Origin: Gammaproteobacteria bacterium
GTDB lineage: Bacteria; Pseudomonadota; Gammaproteobacteria; Steroidobacterales; Steroidobacteraceae
Assembly (NCBI GenBank): GCA_013289615.1
Contig: JABCZO010000010.1
Coordinates: forward strand, 1-64,000
Direction: 5' to 3'
DNA length: 64,000 nucleotides
This document shows, piece by piece, positions 45,826 to 60,136 of this stretch (positions are counted from its first letter, which is position 1; the number at the start of each line of letters is the position of its first letter). The position numbers and the translations under genes were made by a program. The notes beneath the pieces were generated by a model, which saw only the letters and a program-made list of their open reading frames with translations, was not told where the DNA came from and searched no databases.

Positions 45826-47280
45826 TCAGACCGCGATACAGGCGTTGCGGCCGCTGTTCTTCGCCTTGTAGAGCGCCGCGTCGGCGCGGTCGAACACCGT
45901 GTCCACGGTGTCACCCTCGCGCAGCGCCGTGAGCCCGCATGACACCGTCACCTGCACTGGCGTGCCGTGAAAATGGAACCGCAGCGATTCGACGGCGACA
46001 CGCATCTCCTCCGCCGCCAGCAGCGCATCGCCGAGCTCGCTGCCCACCAGCAGGCTCACAAACTCCTCGCCGCCAAAGCGGGCGAAGAAATCAACTTCGC
46101 GCCGGCCGCGACTCAACGCAATCGCGACCTCGCGCAACACGGCGTCGCCGCCACGATGGCCGCAGGCATCGTTGATCGACTTGAAGCGATCGATGTCCCA
46201 GACCAGGATCGCCACCGGGTGTTGAAAGCGTTTCCAGCGCGCCAGTTCCTCGGCGAAGCGCTCGTCGAACGACACCCGGTTGGAGACGCGGGTCAGCGTA
46301 TCGATGCGCGAGCGCAGTTTCTCCAGATCCAGATTGCGGCTCAGCTCGCGCGACTCCTTCTCGAGCACCGCCAGCCGCGAATGCATGCGCTCCGAGCGCG
46401 CCGCGTTCTCGGCGAAGCGATTGCGCTCGCGCTCGCGAAATTCACGCACATTGCTCGCCACCACCTCGAGGCGTTCGGTCACCAGTGCGCGCAGCGCCGC
46501 CAGGTCATCGAGCGTTCGCACCTCATCGGTCATGCGCGTCATCTGCGTCAGCAGCCCGATATCGAGCGTCTCGCGGTCCCGGTGGTCGCGGGCCCGCTCG
46601 GCGCTCTCGCCCGACAGGAACTTCGCCATCTCCCCGAGGCGTTCGGTCACCTGTGCCAGCGTCACAACCGCCTCCGCCCGCTCGCGGGCGATCGCGGCAC
46701 TGTGCTGGGCAACCAGATCGCTGACACGCAGCAGCACGGCGGCGAGGGCGGCATCGTCGGCGGCAGCGGCAAGATCGCTGCGCAGCGCCGTCAGATCGGC
46801 GCCGCGTGTATCGGATTGACCGAGCCGGTCGATCAGCATATCAACGGCCTGGCAGCTCGACTGCCAGCGCCGTTCCGGCACCGGGCCTGCACTGCTGGCA
46901 ACCGGCGATAGTGGTGCGGGTGCCGGCAGCGGCGACGGCAGCGGCGACGGCAGCGTCGCCGGCGCTACCGCGGCAGGTTTCTCCACCGCCATGATCACGC
47001 CGGTCAGTGAATCAAACAGTGCCTTGAGCTGCGGCTCGTCGGCATCGCGACGGGTCGCGGCGCACAGGGTCTCGAGCTGCCTATCCAGGCGCGCATCGTT
47101 GCCCATCGCCGCTGCACACAGCCGCTGCACCAGCCGCCGCAGGATCTGCTCGATCCCGCGCCAGCGGCGTTCCTCGGTCTCCATCTCGCGCAGCGCGTCG
47201 AGATGTCGTTTTCTCCAGTCGACGGCTTCGGCCACGCGACACTCGCCTACGGTGATAGTCAACGAGGCTATCGGCCGCAA
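45826..47280 (-). CDS. diguanylate cyclase
   Basis: 484 aa. The N-terminal ~330 residues are helical with a Pro-rich hinge (LPSPLPSPLPAPAPLSP) and coiled-coil segments. The GGDEF domain has LTRVSNRVSFDER and the active-site loop FARFGGEEFVSLLVG. An inhibitory RxxD (REVD) lies five residues before it, so product feedback is likely. No transmembrane helix is seen. It makes c-di-GMP, in contrast to the degraded GGDEF at 28931. The start may be the later GTG (VAEAVDWRKRH). Confidence 0.92.
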   Translation of the reverse strand: MRPIASLTITVGECRVAEAVDWRKRHLDALREMETEERRWRGIEQILRRLVQRLCAAAMGNDARLDRQLETLCAATRRDADEPQLKALFDSLTGVIMAVEKPAAVAPATLPSPLPSPLPAPAPLSPVASSAGPVPERRWQSSCQAVDMLIDRLGQSDTRGADLTALRSDLAAAADDAALAAVLLRVSDLVAQHSAAIARERAEAVVTLAQVTERLGEMAKFLSGESAERARDHRDRETLDIGLLTQMTRMTDEVRTLDDLAALRALVTERLEVVASNVREFRERERNRFAENAARSERMHSRLAVLEKESRELSRNLDLEKLRSRIDTLTRVSNRVSFDERFAEELARWKRFQHPVAILVWDIDRFKSINDACGHRGGDAVLREVAIALSRGRREVDFFARFGGEEFVSLLVGSELGDALLAAEEMRVAVESLRFHFHGTPVQVTVSCGLTALREGDTVDTVFDRADAALYKAKNSGRNACIAV

Positions 47281-47399
47281 ACGGCCTGGCTTGAGCTCGC
47301 GGCGGCGACATCGCCTGAGCCGGCTTAGCGCTGCCTGTCAGTTCAATAACTTACCTTCCCGCTCGACGAACGAGCGCTGAGCGGGCCTGGCAAGCGCTG

Positions 47400-48269
47400 C
47401 TATCGCGTCAGGCGCTTGCGGATTGACAACAGTTCGCGCCGGCGCTCGGGGCTGCTCTTCGGATAGGTCATCTTCAGGGCTTCGAGCGCGTCCAGGACGA
47501 CCCGGGAGACGATCAAGCGCGAGTTCTTCCGGTCGTCGGCGGGAACGATATACCAGGGGGCTTGCCTGGTGCTGGTGGCACTCAGGCAATCCTCATAGGC
47601 CTTCATATATTGCTTCCAGTAACCGCGCTCCTCGAGGTCGGCCAGGCTGAATTTCCAGTTCTTCTCCGGGTTGTCGATGCGCTCGAGGAAGCGCTTGCGC
47701 TGCTCGTCCCTGGACAGGTGCAGGAAGAACTTGATGATGCGGGTGCCGTTCTGGTGCAGATGCCCCTCCAGCCCGACAATGGATCGATAGCGCTTGTGCC
47801 AGATGGCTTTCTCGCTCGATGGCGCATCCGGCAACCCCTCGCTGCGCAGGATCTGCGGGTGCACGCGCACGATCAGCACCTCCTCGTAGTACGAGCGATT
47901 GAAGATGCCGATCCGGCCGCGTTCGGGCAGTTCACGGGTGGTGCGCCAGAGAAAATCATGCTGCAACTCCATCGGGTTCGGATGCTTGAAGCTGACTACC
48001 TGGCAGCCCTGCGGGTTGACCCCGGACATCACATGCCGGATCACGCTATCCTTGCCGGCCGCGTCCATCGCCTGGAAGATCAGCAGGATCGCGTGGCTGT
48101 TGGACGCGTACAAAAGCTGCTGTAGCGCGCTCAACTGCGCCACCTGCTCGCCGAGCAGTCTCTGATAGTGATGCTCTGACTTGTAAGCGGGCGCCACGCG
48201 GGTCGGCCACTTGCGCAGCTTGACCTCCTCGCCTTCGCGTACCTGGAAATGGCTGGGATTAAATTTCAT
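47400..48269 (-). CDS. ppk2: PPK2-family polyphosphate kinase
   Basis: 289 aa. Walker [27 protein letters not shown], Walker B region [21 protein letters not shown] and lid [10 protein letters not shown] are all present. PPK2 enzymes move phosphate between polyphosphate and nucleotides. The short single-domain form and MSGVNPQG wording resemble class III, which can phosphorylate AMP and ADP; the class is inferred. The start overlaps the alcohol dehydrogenase stop by 11 bases, so it closes the energy block. Confidence 0.9.
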   Translation of the reverse strand: MKFNPSHFQVREGEEVKLRKWPTRVAPAYKSEHHYQRLLGEQVAQLSALQQLLYASNSHAILLIFQAMDAAGKDSVIRHVMSGVNPQGCQVVSFKHPNPMELQHDFLWRTTRELPERGRIGIFNRSYYEEVLIVRVHPQILRSEGLPDAPSSEKAIWHKRYRSIVGLEGHLHQNGTRIIKFFLHLSRDEQRKRFLERIDNPEKNWKFSLADLEERGYWKQYMKAYEDCLSATSTRQAPWYIVPADDRKNSRLIVSRVVLDALEALKMTYPKSSPERRRELLSIRKRLTR

Positions 48270-49266
48270 CGCGATCCCCTGTCGATGGTAGCAGCACGGC
48301 AGCGCCCTCGAAGCGCCCGGCCCGCAGGTCGGCCAGCGCCTGATTCGCCTGTTGCAACGGATAGGACGTGGTTTGGGTGACGATTCCGATTTCCGGCGCC
48401 AGCCGCAGGAAATCCAGGCCGTCCTGGCGCGTGAGATTGGCGACCGACAGCAGTTGCCGCTCCTCCCACAGTAATCGATAGGGGAAGGCCGGGATATCGC
48501 TCATATGGATCCCGGCACACACCACGCGCCCGCCCTTGCGCACCGCCCTGAGCGCCAGCGGCACCAGATCGCCGAGCGTGGCGTAGATGATCGCGGCATC
48601 GAGCGGCTCGGGCGGCGGCTGGTCGGATCCGCCGGCCCAGCTCGCGCCCAGTCGCCGGGCGAAGCCCTGCGTGGCCACATCGCCCGGGCGGGTGAAGGCA
48701 AACACCGATCGCCCCTGCCAGCGCGCAACCTGCGCGACGATGTGCGCCGCGGCACCGAATCCGTACAGCCCGAGCTTTTTCCCGTCACCGGCGATCCGCA
48801 GCGATCGCCACCCGATCAGTCCGGCGCACAGCAAAGGCGCCAGTGCCACCGCGTCACCGCTCTCGCCGAGTGCAAACGCATAGCGCGCATCGGCAATGGT
48901 CGCGGTGGCGAAGCCACCGTCACGTGTATAGCCGGTGAACAGCGGCGCATCGCACAGATTTTCCCGGCCGCCGATGCAATACGCGCACACCCCGCAGGTA
49001 TGCCCGAGCCACGGAATACCGACGCGCTGATCGATGCGCAGCGCATGAACCCCCGGCCCGATGGCATCGATCCGGCCGATGATTTCATGACCCGGAATGA
49101 TCGGCAGCCTTGGATCGGGCAGTTCGCCGTCGACGACGTGCAGGTCGGTACGGCACACGCCGCAGGCGGCCACCCGGACGCGAATCTGGCCCGGTCCGGG
49201 CAAGCGCTCGGGAAGCTCGCTCCATTCCAGGGCGCCGCTCAGCCGCTTCAGCACCATCGCCTGCAT
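48259..49266 (-). CDS. zinc alcohol dehydrogenase (AdhA/AdhP-like)
   Basis: 335 aa, medium-chain dehydrogenase. Catalytic zinc region [13 protein letters not shown] (Cys38) and GHE (His60, Glu61); structural zinc [15 protein letters not shown]; nucleotide-binding [18 protein letters not shown]. It probably interconverts ethanol and acetaldehyde or similar. The glycine pattern is GxGxxx with Ala, a mild deviation. Downstream ppk2 overlaps it. A 200-bp gap without a gene (49267-49468) precedes it, which probably holds its promoter. Confidence 0.9.
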   Translation of the reverse strand: MQAMVLKRLSGALEWSELPERLPGPGQIRVRVAACGVCRTDLHVVDGELPDPRLPIIPGHEIIGRIDAIGPGVHALRIDQRVGIPWLGHTCGVCAYCIGGRENLCDAPLFTGYTRDGGFATATIADARYAFALGESGDAVALAPLLCAGLIGWRSLRIAGDGKKLGLYGFGAAAHIVAQVARWQGRSVFAFTRPGDVATQGFARRLGASWAGGSDQPPPEPLDAAIIYATLGDLVPLALRAVRKGGRVVCAGIHMSDIPAFPYRLLWEERQLLSVANLTRQDGLDFLRLAPEIGIVTQTTSYPLQQANQALADLRAGRFEGAAVLLPSTGDRDEI

Positions 49267-49468
49267 TGTTTACAGCGGCTCCGCGCCCGGCTGCGTACGC
49301 CAGCGTACAGACTGCACCGCGCTTGATCCTTAGGCTAGTTGAGAGCTCGACACTATCTGAAGGCGACGACGGATGCTGGAAACCATTTCCGTGTTGATGC
49401 ACATCATTCGCGGCCGCAATCCGCTCTAGGTGCAGCCGTCGATGAACGCCCCCGCTACCTCGCCCCGC

Positions 49469-49795
49469 CTATCGGCCGCGCGAACGCGACGGCAGCGACG
49501 GCATGGGTCGCGACGCCGATGCTGGTCGATAGGCGGGATGTGGTGCTGCGTGGCCATCCGCTCGGCCAGCGCGATCGTCCGGTCGTCCACCGCGATCGTA
49601 TCCGCGTCGTGGCAGGCCGACTCCGTAGCCGGGCCCCCAACCGCCATAGTCATAGCCATACGGCTCATAGAAGCCCACGTCGTAGCCGACGCTGGCGCCA
49701 CCGCCGTAGCCCCCGCCCGCCACGCAGCCGGCCAGTGCTGCGAGCCATGCCAGGATCAGTGCGCGCCGCGACCGACGATTCATTAGGATTTTCAT
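49469..49795 (-). CDS. Gly/Tyr-rich lipoprotein
   Basis: 108 aa from ATG 49795 (MKILMNRRSRRALILAWLAALAGCVAGGGYGGG). A lipoprotein signal with lipobox LAGC is clear. The rest is Gly/Tyr/Arg/Pro-rich (YDVGFYEPYGYDYGGWGPGYG) and looks like an envelope protein of low complexity. The ATG overlaps the VOC stop (ATGA). The track ORF start (50377) lies inside the VOC gene in another frame. Function unknown. Confidence 0.65.
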   Translation of the reverse strand: MKILMNRRSRRALILAWLAALAGCVAGGGYGGGASVGYDVGFYEPYGYDYGGWGPGYGVGLPRRGYDRGGRPDDRAGRADGHAAPHPAYRPASASRPMPSLPSRSRGR

Positions 49796-50718
49796 TTCGC
49801 GGTGTCCTTGCTGTCGGCGTCGGTCCACTCCAGCAACCCGAACGGTGCGCCGGCAGGATCGGCCACGACCGCGACCAGACCACCGTGCCGGTCGCGAAAC
49901 GGCTGTACCAGCACACGACCCCCGAGCGACGCGACCCGGGTGATCGTGTCGGTCGCACTGGTGACGCGCACGAAGTTGAGCCAGTGCGGGTGGCGCTTGG
50001 CCGCGCCGCCGGCCGGCAGGGTGTTCAGGCTGGCGCGCGCCACATCCTCGCTGGACAGCACGATATGCATCGCGCCGTCCTCGCCCGGCATCTCGAACAC
50101 CTCGTAGCCAAATACGTTCTGGTAGAACGCCGCGTCCTGGTCCGGATCGCGCGTCAGGACCGAGCTCCAGATCCACTCGCCGGGCGCCGCCAGTACATCC
50201 TCCGGATCGCCGCTGGAGGATTGCAGCACCGCGAACACCGCCCCCTGCGGATCGGCGAATACCGCCTGGCGGCCGCGCTCGGCGTACAGGCGCGGCGGCG
50301 CCAGCAGCTTGCCGCCGTGCGCCAGGATGCTGTGCTCGGCGTCGGCCACATCGCGCACCGAGATGAAGGTTAGCCACGCCGGCTGGCGCTGCTCGCCGCT
50401 GCGAAGCGTGTGCTGATACAGGCCGCCGACCGGCCGCCCGTCGAGCAGCGCCACCGAGTAGTCGCTCGCTCCGGTGTGAATGTCGTTGAAGCTCCAGCCG
50501 AACAGCGCGCCGTAGAAGCGTTTCGCGGCGGCCAGGTCCGGCGTCACGAGATCCGCCCAGATCACCTTGCCGGCGTGGCGTTCGCTGCTGGCGGGCTGCA
50601 CCAGCGGTGGCAGCACGAAGCTCGCCGCGGCGGCGACTGCCACCAGCGCGACGCTCAGCAGCGCACCGAGGCTCAGTCGCACCAAAACGCCGTCTTTACC
50701 CCGATGTCGTCCATTCAT
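49792..50718 (-). CDS. exported VOC (glyoxalase-fold) protein, two domains
   Basis: 308 aa with an N-terminal hydrophobic anchor (LSLGALLSVALVAVAAAASFVL). Two VOC units follow: KVIWADLVTPDLAAAKRFYGALFGWSF and GEWIWSSVLTRDPDQDAAFYQNVFGYEVFEM, each ending in a GAVFAVLQ/GAPFGLLE strand. Metal ligands are not certain, so a binding role is as likely as catalysis. It lies 120 bases after atpG on the same strand; that gap has no gene. Confidence 0.85.
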   Translation of the reverse strand: MNGRHRGKDGVLVRLSLGALLSVALVAVAAAASFVLPPLVQPASSERHAGKVIWADLVTPDLAAAKRFYGALFGWSFNDIHTGASDYSVALLDGRPVGGLYQHTLRSGEQRQPAWLTFISVRDVADAEHSILAHGGKLLAPPRLYAERGRQAVFADPQGAVFAVLQSSSGDPEDVLAAPGEWIWSSVLTRDPDQDAAFYQNVFGYEVFEMPGEDGAMHIVLSSEDVARASLNTLPAGGAAKRHPHWLNFVRVTSATDTITRVASLGGRVLVQPFRDRHGGLVAVVADPAGAPFGLLEWTDADSKDTAK

Positions 50719-50838
50719 GCTGTGGCCCCCGGATTGCGCCCAGGCAATCGCCCAAGCTTACCCCCGGCCAGCGCGCCGAGTGATTCGCCGCTCGCTGATC
50801 TGAACGGTAAACTTCGCCTACAACGACAGGCGCCGCGT

Positions 50839-51747
50839 TCACAGCCCGTGCGACAGAGCCTCGAAGCCGGATACGACGTCGAACAGTTCCTCGTCGATCG
50901 AGCTCTGGCGCAGGCGGTGAAAGTTCGCATTCATATCGACCAGCAATTCATCGATGTTTTTCTCTGCCCGCTGCATGGCCGCCAGGCGGCTGGCATTCTC
51001 GCTGGCGAGCGACTCGGCGCAGGCGCGAAACAACGACACGAACAGATATTCGCCAATCAGGGCCTGCAATGTCGTGGTTGCCATGCCCAACACCTCGGGC
51101 AGATTGCGCGTCGGCCAGTGCCGCTGCATCAGCCCGCGGCGCCAGGCCGCATCCAAAGGCAGCAGGCGCTCGGTCGCCGGGGTATAGATCGCGCCCGAGC
51201 TTGGCCGGTTATAGAACAGATAGAGCTCGGCGCCGCGGCCGGACGCCGCAAATGCATCGGCCTCGCGCAGAATCTGCGCCACCAGCGCGGTGATCGCGGC
51301 CACCGAGGCGGGGACGGCGAATACACCGGCGGCCGCGAGACCGGCGTCTGCCAGCCGAGCCTGCACGCGCTCGCCCACTGCCCAGACCTGGACTGGTTGG
51401 TGAACTGCCGCCAGCGTGTCGAGGGCGTGAATGGCGATCGCATCGTTGAACTGGCCCACTAGGCCCTGGTCGGAACCGAACACGATCGCACCGATGGCGC
51501 GGCCGCGTGTCGGTCCGGATGCGTCGGCCGCCGGCGCCGCCACCGCGGGGGCCGGGGTCGACCTATCCTGGCGGAAGCTCGCGCTCAGGCCGAGTTCCAC
51601 AGTGCGAAGGTAATCGGCCAGTGCAGCGACCGATCTTTCGTATTGCACAATGCTCGATGCCGCCACGGCTTTCATCGTGCGCACCACCGATCCGAGCTCG
51701 CCGGCGCTTTCGATCTTGCGCCGCAGAGCGGCACTCGAGTCGCTCAC
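50839..51747 (-). CDS. atpG: N-ATPase gamma subunit
   Basis: 302 aa from GTG 51747, which overlaps the atpA stop (GTGA); the track start lies inside atpA. The N-terminal helix [26 protein letters not shown] and the C-terminal [49 protein letters not shown] form the coiled-coil rotor axle. Sequence is divergent from housekeeping gamma, as in N-type ATPases. Last gene of atpDCQRBEFAG. Confidence 0.9.
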   Translation of the reverse strand: MSDSSAALRRKIESAGELGSVVRTMKAVAASSIVQYERSVAALADYLRTVELGLSASFRQDRSTPAPAVAAPAADASGPTRGRAIGAIVFGSDQGLVGQFNDAIAIHALDTLAAVHQPVQVWAVGERVQARLADAGLAAAGVFAVPASVAAITALVAQILREADAFAASGRGAELYLFYNRPSSGAIYTPATERLLPLDAAWRRGLMQRHWPTRNLPEVLGMATTTLQALIGEYLFVSLFRACAESLASENASRLAAMQRAEKNIDELLVDMNANFHRLRQSSIDEELFDVVSGFEALSHGL

Positions 51748-53300
51748 GGCCTGGCCGCCGCCGCGGCCGACGCGGGCTGGAAACGTGCGAGCGCGTTGCC
51801 GGCCATCGTGACGATTGCGGCACGATCCTCGGCGCCGAATTTCTGTTCCGTGCTCAGCCGCTCGCACAGCGCTGGCGCAATGTCGGCGGCGGCTACGCGC
51901 AGCGCCTGCTCGGCGGCGCTCACCTGCTCGAGCAGCACGCGATCGAACAGCCCCGCCGTCAGCGCCAGCAGCACGGCGATCTGCGCCGGCACCGAAACCG
52001 GCGAGAATTCCGACTGCTTCAGGCAGGCACGGATACGCCGCCCGTGCTCGATGATCTTGCGGGTATCGTCATCCAGCCGCGCGCCGAACCGGGCAAAGTT
52101 CTCCAGTTCCTCGAACTGCGCAAAGGCGAGTTTGAGGTCGCCCGCGACCGCGCGATAGGCCGCGCGCTGCGCCTTGCCCCCGACGCGCGACACCGACTTG
52201 CCGACATCGACCGCCGGCAGTATCCCGGACTCGAACAGCGATGGCGACAGGTAGATCTGCCCGTCGGTGATCGAAATCAGGTTGGTCGGTATGTAGGCGG
52301 AGATGTCCTGCGCCTCGGTTTCGACGATCGGCAACGCGGTGAGCGAACCGCCGCCGCGCGCCTTAGCCAGGTGGGTGGCGCGCTCCAGCAGCCGCGAATG
52401 AATATAGAAGATATCTCCTGGAAACGCTTCGCGTCCCGGCGGGCGGCGCAGCAGCAGTGACAGCTCGCGGTAGGCGCGTGCGTGATTGGTCAGGTCGTCA
52501 TAGACGATCAGCACATCGCGCCCCTGCTCCATGAAGTGCTCCGCGATGCTGGTGGCCGCATAGGGGGCGATGTAGGTGAGGCCGGGCGCATCGTTGCCCG
52601 CGGTCACGACGACGACGGTATGGTCCATCGCGCCCCTGGAGCGCAACGCGGCGATCACCTTGGCGACGCCGGACTCGCGCTGGCCGATCGCGCAATACAC
52701 GCACAGCACGTCCTGGCCGCGCTGGTTGAGAATCGCATCCAGTGCAATGGCGGTCTTGCCGGTCTGGCGATCACCGAGAATCAATTCGCGCTGGCCACGC
52801 CCGATCGGGATCAGCGCGTCGATCACCTTCAGCCCGGTCTGCAGCGGTTCGGTGACCGGTGCGCGCTGTATGATCGGTGGCGCCGGCCGCTCGATCGGCA
52901 GGCGCCGGACCGCGACCACCGGCCCCTGGCCGTCGAGCGCCCGACCAAGCGGATCGATGACGCGCCCTAGCAGGGTGTCGCCCACCCCCACATCCATGAC
53001 GCGGCCGGTGCGTTCCACCTCATCGCCTGCCTGCAGGTGCCAGTAATCACCGAGCAGCACCACACCAATCTCGGCCGCATTCACGTTGAACGCGATGCCG
53101 GACACATCGCCGGGGAAATTGATCAACTCTTCGGAGCCCACGCCGGGAATACCCGTCACCGTGGCGATCCCGGTCGATACGTTGGTGATGGTTCCCACTT
53201 CCCGCAGCCTGAGCGGGGCGCTGAAGGCCTCGCGCGCGCGAGTCAACTGCGCAAATGCGCTCTGCAGGGCGCACTGGAGACTGCCCGCGGTCGCGTTCAT
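51744..53300 (-). CDS. atpA: N-ATPase alpha subunit
   Basis: 518 aa non-catalytic nucleotide-binding subunit. Walker [61 protein letters not shown], and the arginine-finger region [10 protein letters not shown] are intact. The start overlaps the atpF stop (ATGA). It pairs with the beta subunit at 56120-57571 in an F1-like head. Confidence 0.95.
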   Translation of the reverse strand: MNATAGSLQCALQSAFAQLTRAREAFSAPLRLREVGTITNVSTGIATVTGIPGVGSEELINFPGDVSGIAFNVNAAEIGVVLLGDYWHLQAGDEVERTGRVMDVGVGDTLLGRVIDPLGRALDGQGPVVAVRRLPIERPAPPIIQRAPVTEPLQTGLKVIDALIPIGRGQRELILGDRQTGKTAIALDAILNQRGQDVLCVYCAIGQRESGVAKVIAALRSRGAMDHTVVVVTAGNDAPGLTYIAPYAATSIAEHFMEQGRDVLIVYDDLTNHARAYRELSLLLRRPPGREAFPGDIFYIHSRLLERATHLAKARGGGSLTALPIVETEAQDISAYIPTNLISITDGQIYLSPSLFESGILPAVDVGKSVSRVGGKAQRAAYRAVAGDLKLAFAQFEELENFARFGARLDDDTRKIIEHGRRIRACLKQSEFSPVSVPAQIAVLLALTAGLFDRVLLEQVSAAEQALRVAAADIAPALCERLSTEQKFGAEDRAAIVTMAGNALARFQPASAAAAARP

Positions 53301-54097
53301 TGGCTGGCGCCTGACGCTGGCGCCGCCGCCGCCGGCGTCGAAGCTGATCCGAGGATGTCGCCGACGCTCTTCTCGAGCGCACCAAGGTAATCCGCGACGC
53401 TCCAGGCAAGCTTGCGTCCGCTCGCGTGCAGCTCCAGGCCGCTGATGAGCCCCGGCACGGTCTCGTAATTCAGCCGGCTGACGCTGGCGCCGATTTCCGA
53501 CAGCGCCTGTTCGATGGCGGTGCGCTGCTGCGCCGGCAGTTCGAACGCACTGCGCACGACCAGCGCGCCGGCTGCAGCCTCGGTGGCCGAGGTGAGCAGC
53601 TTGCGGTCGGCGCCGCTCAATGCCCGAATGCGCTCGACGAACACACGCGCCATGCTGTCTTCCAGACTCGCGGTCGCCAGATCCGCCAGCACTTTGCGAG
53701 CGATCGCGAGCACCTGGTCGCGGGTCCTGCGTGCCACCTCGGCGCTCAGGAGCTGCTGTTCGCTGCGCAACAGGTCGGCGAGCCGCAAGCGCAATGCTTC
53801 GGCATCCTTGTGCGCCTGTTCGAGTAAGCGCTGATGCTCGGCCCTTGCCTGCTCGCTCGCCTGCGCGAGCAACGCCGCGCGCTGGGCGTCGAATTCCCGG
53901 TTGTTACGCTCGAATTCATCGCGCTCCTTGGTCGCGGCAGCCTGCTTGCTCGCAGCGTCCGCCAGCTGCATGCCAATGCGCTGCTCGCGTACGCTGATCG
54001 CGTTGAGCACGGGCTGGTACAGGAAGCGCTTCAATAACCAGACCAGGATCAGGAAATTGAGTGCCTGCGCGCCGACCGTGAACCAATCGATCAGCAC
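53297..54097 (-). CDS. atpF: N-ATPase subunit b with delta-like C-terminus
   Basis: 266 aa, longer than ordinary b (about 156). A membrane helix ([26 protein letters not shown]) is followed by a long Ala/Glu/Arg coiled coil. The C-terminal part ([51 protein letters not shown]) resembles delta. No separate atpH exists in the operon, as expected of N-ATPases. The start is GTG. Acts as peripheral stalk. Confidence 0.92.
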   Translation of the reverse strand: MLIDWFTVGAQALNFLILVWLLKRFLYQPVLNAISVREQRIGMQLADAASKQAAATKERDEFERNNREFDAQRAALLAQASEQARAEHQRLLEQAHKDAEALRLRLADLLRSEQQLLSAEVARRTRDQVLAIARKVLADLATASLEDSMARVFVERIRALSGADRKLLTSATEAAAGALVVRSAFELPAQQRTAIEQALSEIGASVSRLNYETVPGLISGLELHASGRKLAWSVADYLGALEKSVGDILGSASTPAAAAPASGASQ

Positions 54098-54100
54098 GGG

Positions 54101-54382
54101 TCACTTTCCGGCGGCGTGAGCGATCACGCTGTTCCAGAACGGATTGGCGAAGATCAGGATCATCGACACCACGAAACAATAGATGGCCGTGGATTCGATC
54201 ATCGCCAGTCCGACGAACAGCGTACGAGTGATCGTGGCGGACGCATCAGGCTGCTGAGCCAATGAACTGAGCGCCGTCGCCACGGCCTTGCCTTCCCCGA
54301 GCGCAGGCCCCAGCACGCCGAAGCCGGTGGTAATGCCGGCGGTGACGATCGACGCCACCGCAATGATGGTCATGCTATCCAA
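54101..54382 (-). CDS. atpE: N-ATPase subunit c (proteolipid)
   Basis: 93 aa from TTG 54382, chosen because GGAGG stands four bases upstream and the result (MDSMTIIAVASIV) fits N-type c subunits; ATG 54373 is 13 bases from the site. The track ORF start lies in atpB. Two helices with a loop: GPALGEGKAV has Glu30 and MIESTAIY has Glu63, Ser64, Thr65 and Tyr68. Two carboxylates per site are the N-ATPase hallmark. It forms the rotor ring. Confidence 0.9.
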   Translation of the reverse strand: MDSMTIIAVASIVTAGITTGFGVLGPALGEGKAVATALSSLAQQPDASATITRTLFVGLAMIESTAIYCFVVSMILIFANPFWNSVIAHAAGK

Positions 54383-54414
54383 AGTGCCTCCTTCCGTTGA
54401 GGTTCGCTCATTGC

Positions 54415-55116
54415 TCAAGGCGCCGGCGCCGGGCCGCGCTCCTGCTCCAGCTCGCTGGCACGCGTCGCGGCCGCGATATACACCGCGGCGAGGATGCTGA
54501 AGATATAGGCCTGCACGATGCCGGTAAGCAGGCCGAGCAAAGTCATCACCAGCGGAAAGATGAACGGCGTGATCGTGAGCAGGATGGCGACGATCATCGA
54601 TCCACTCATCATGTTGCCGAACAGCCGCACGGCGAGCGCCAGCGTGCGGGAGAATTCGCTGATGATATTGAACGGCAGCATGATGAAGGTCGGCTTCAGG
54701 TACGACGCAAGGTAGCTGCCGAGACCCTGCTCGAGGATGCCGAACAGCGGCACGGCTACCAGCACGCACAGCGCCAGCGCAGCCGTCGTCGACAGCGAAG
54801 CGGTGGGCGGCTCGTAGCCGGGGATGATCGTGCACAGCGCCGCCGTCGCCAGGAACAGAAACAGCGTGCCCAGGAACGGCAGATATTTGCGCGGTCGGCT
54901 CAAACCCACCGCTTCGATCTGCTGCTCGATGCCGGTGACGATGATTTCCAGCAGATCCTGCCAGCGCGAGCGCTCTGGACCCAGCGACAGCGTACGGGTG
55001 ATGAGTTTTGAGCCCACCGCCAGAATGAGCATCAACCCCCAGGTGAAGGCAATCGTCGCGTTGAGCTTTAACGGCCCGTGCTGCCAGAAAACCAGCTGGT
55101 CGGGGCTAAGGTGCAT
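54415..55116 (-). CDS. atpB: N-ATPase subunit a
   Basis: 233 aa from ATG 55116 (MHLSPDQLVFWQHGPLKLNATIAFTW), since the track start lies in atpR. About five to six membrane helices. The essential Arg sits in SEFSRTLALAVRLFGNMMSGSM. It forms the stator half-channels next to the c ring. Overlaps atpR by 11 bases. The 32-base gap before atpE holds the c-subunit ribosome site. Confidence 0.93.
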   Translation of the reverse strand: MHLSPDQLVFWQHGPLKLNATIAFTWGLMLILAVGSKLITRTLSLGPERSRWQDLLEIIVTGIEQQIEAVGLSRPRKYLPFLGTLFLFLATAALCTIIPGYEPPTASLSTTAALALCVLVAVPLFGILEQGLGSYLASYLKPTFIMLPFNIISEFSRTLALAVRLFGNMMSGSMIVAILLTITPFIFPLVMTLLGLLTGIVQAYIFSILAAVYIAAATRASELEQERGPAPAP

Positions 55117-55426
55117 GGTTGCTGCCGCCTGCTGATTGCGGCCGTGGGCCGGCATCTGCGGTGAGCCGGATCACGATGACGCGCGCCATGACGAAGCCGG
55201 CCACGCAAACCAGCAGCCGCTCCCAGGAGCCGCGCGCGACCAGATAGAAACCGAGCATAGCGACACCGGTTCGCAGCAGCAGGCTGAGGGAAAACCACAG
55301 CCCCGTATGTCGCGAGCCAATGCCACGTACGACGGTCCACCACAGGCCGCCGAAATAGGCCGCCCCGAGGAGCAGGCCGGCGGCGAGCGCCAGCAGCACT
55401 GCCGACAGGTCAATCATCGCCGGCAC
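55106..55426 (-). CDS. atpR: N-ATPase accessory subunit AtpR
   Basis: 106-aa membrane protein with three helices (AVLLALAAGLLLGAAYFGGLWWTVV, LWFSLSLLLRTGVAMLGFYLVA, LLVCVAGFVMARVIVIRL). Short membrane AtpR proteins between AtpQ and subunit a are specific to N-ATPase operons; they may help ring assembly. Overlaps atpQ by 17 bases (8 if MIDLS at 55417 is used) and atpB by 11. Confidence 0.85.
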   Translation of the reverse strand: MPAMIDLSAVLLALAAGLLLGAAYFGGLWWTVVRGIGSRHTGLWFSLSLLLRTGVAMLGFYLVARGSWERLLVCVAGFVMARVIVIRLTADAGPRPQSAGGSNHAP

Positions 55427-55740
55427 CGCCGTGCTGGTGGATATCCCTGCTCTCCCTGGTCACCCAATGCCACGCGTTCCAACAGCCCAGAGCCAGGCCA
55501 CCGATGAGCAGCGCAATCGTCCAGGAGTGACTTCCCGGGTGGTGCCGGTCCAGCCATACGCCGAGCGCCGCACCGAGCAGCGTCGGCACCGTCACCGACC
55601 AACCGACCAGTCCCATCATTCCCAGCCCGGACCAGATGATCCGGGCGGGTCGGTGCTGCGCTGCAAGCTTGCGCGCGACGCTGGCGTCAATCTGCTTCTT
55701 GAACTGCGCCTGATCCGGCGCACCGTCGGTAGGGGGCGGC

Positions 55741-55748
<8 letters not shown>
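55410..55748 (-). CDS. atpQ: N-ATPase accessory subunit AtpQ
   Basis: 112 aa from GTG 55748, which overlaps the atpC stop; the track start lies inside atpC. Soluble N-terminus (DQAQFKKQIDASVARKLAAQHRP) and two helices (MGLVGWSVTVPTLLGAALGVWLDR, WTIALLIGGLALGCWNAWHWV) as in AtpQ/AtpZ-like proteins, thought to assist Fo assembly. Diagnostic, with AtpR, for the N-type operon. Confidence 0.87.
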
Positions 55749-59999
<4,251 letters not shown>

Positions 60000-60136
60000 G
60001 GCGGTGTCCCTTGCAGATCAAAACAATCCTTGAGCGAGGCGCATGGCGCCGCAGGCTGCTGCGCATGGCAGGCGCCACCTCGTACAGATTAGACACCGCG
60101 CAGATGACAGGTCTGTACGCAAACGTACCGTCGCGC

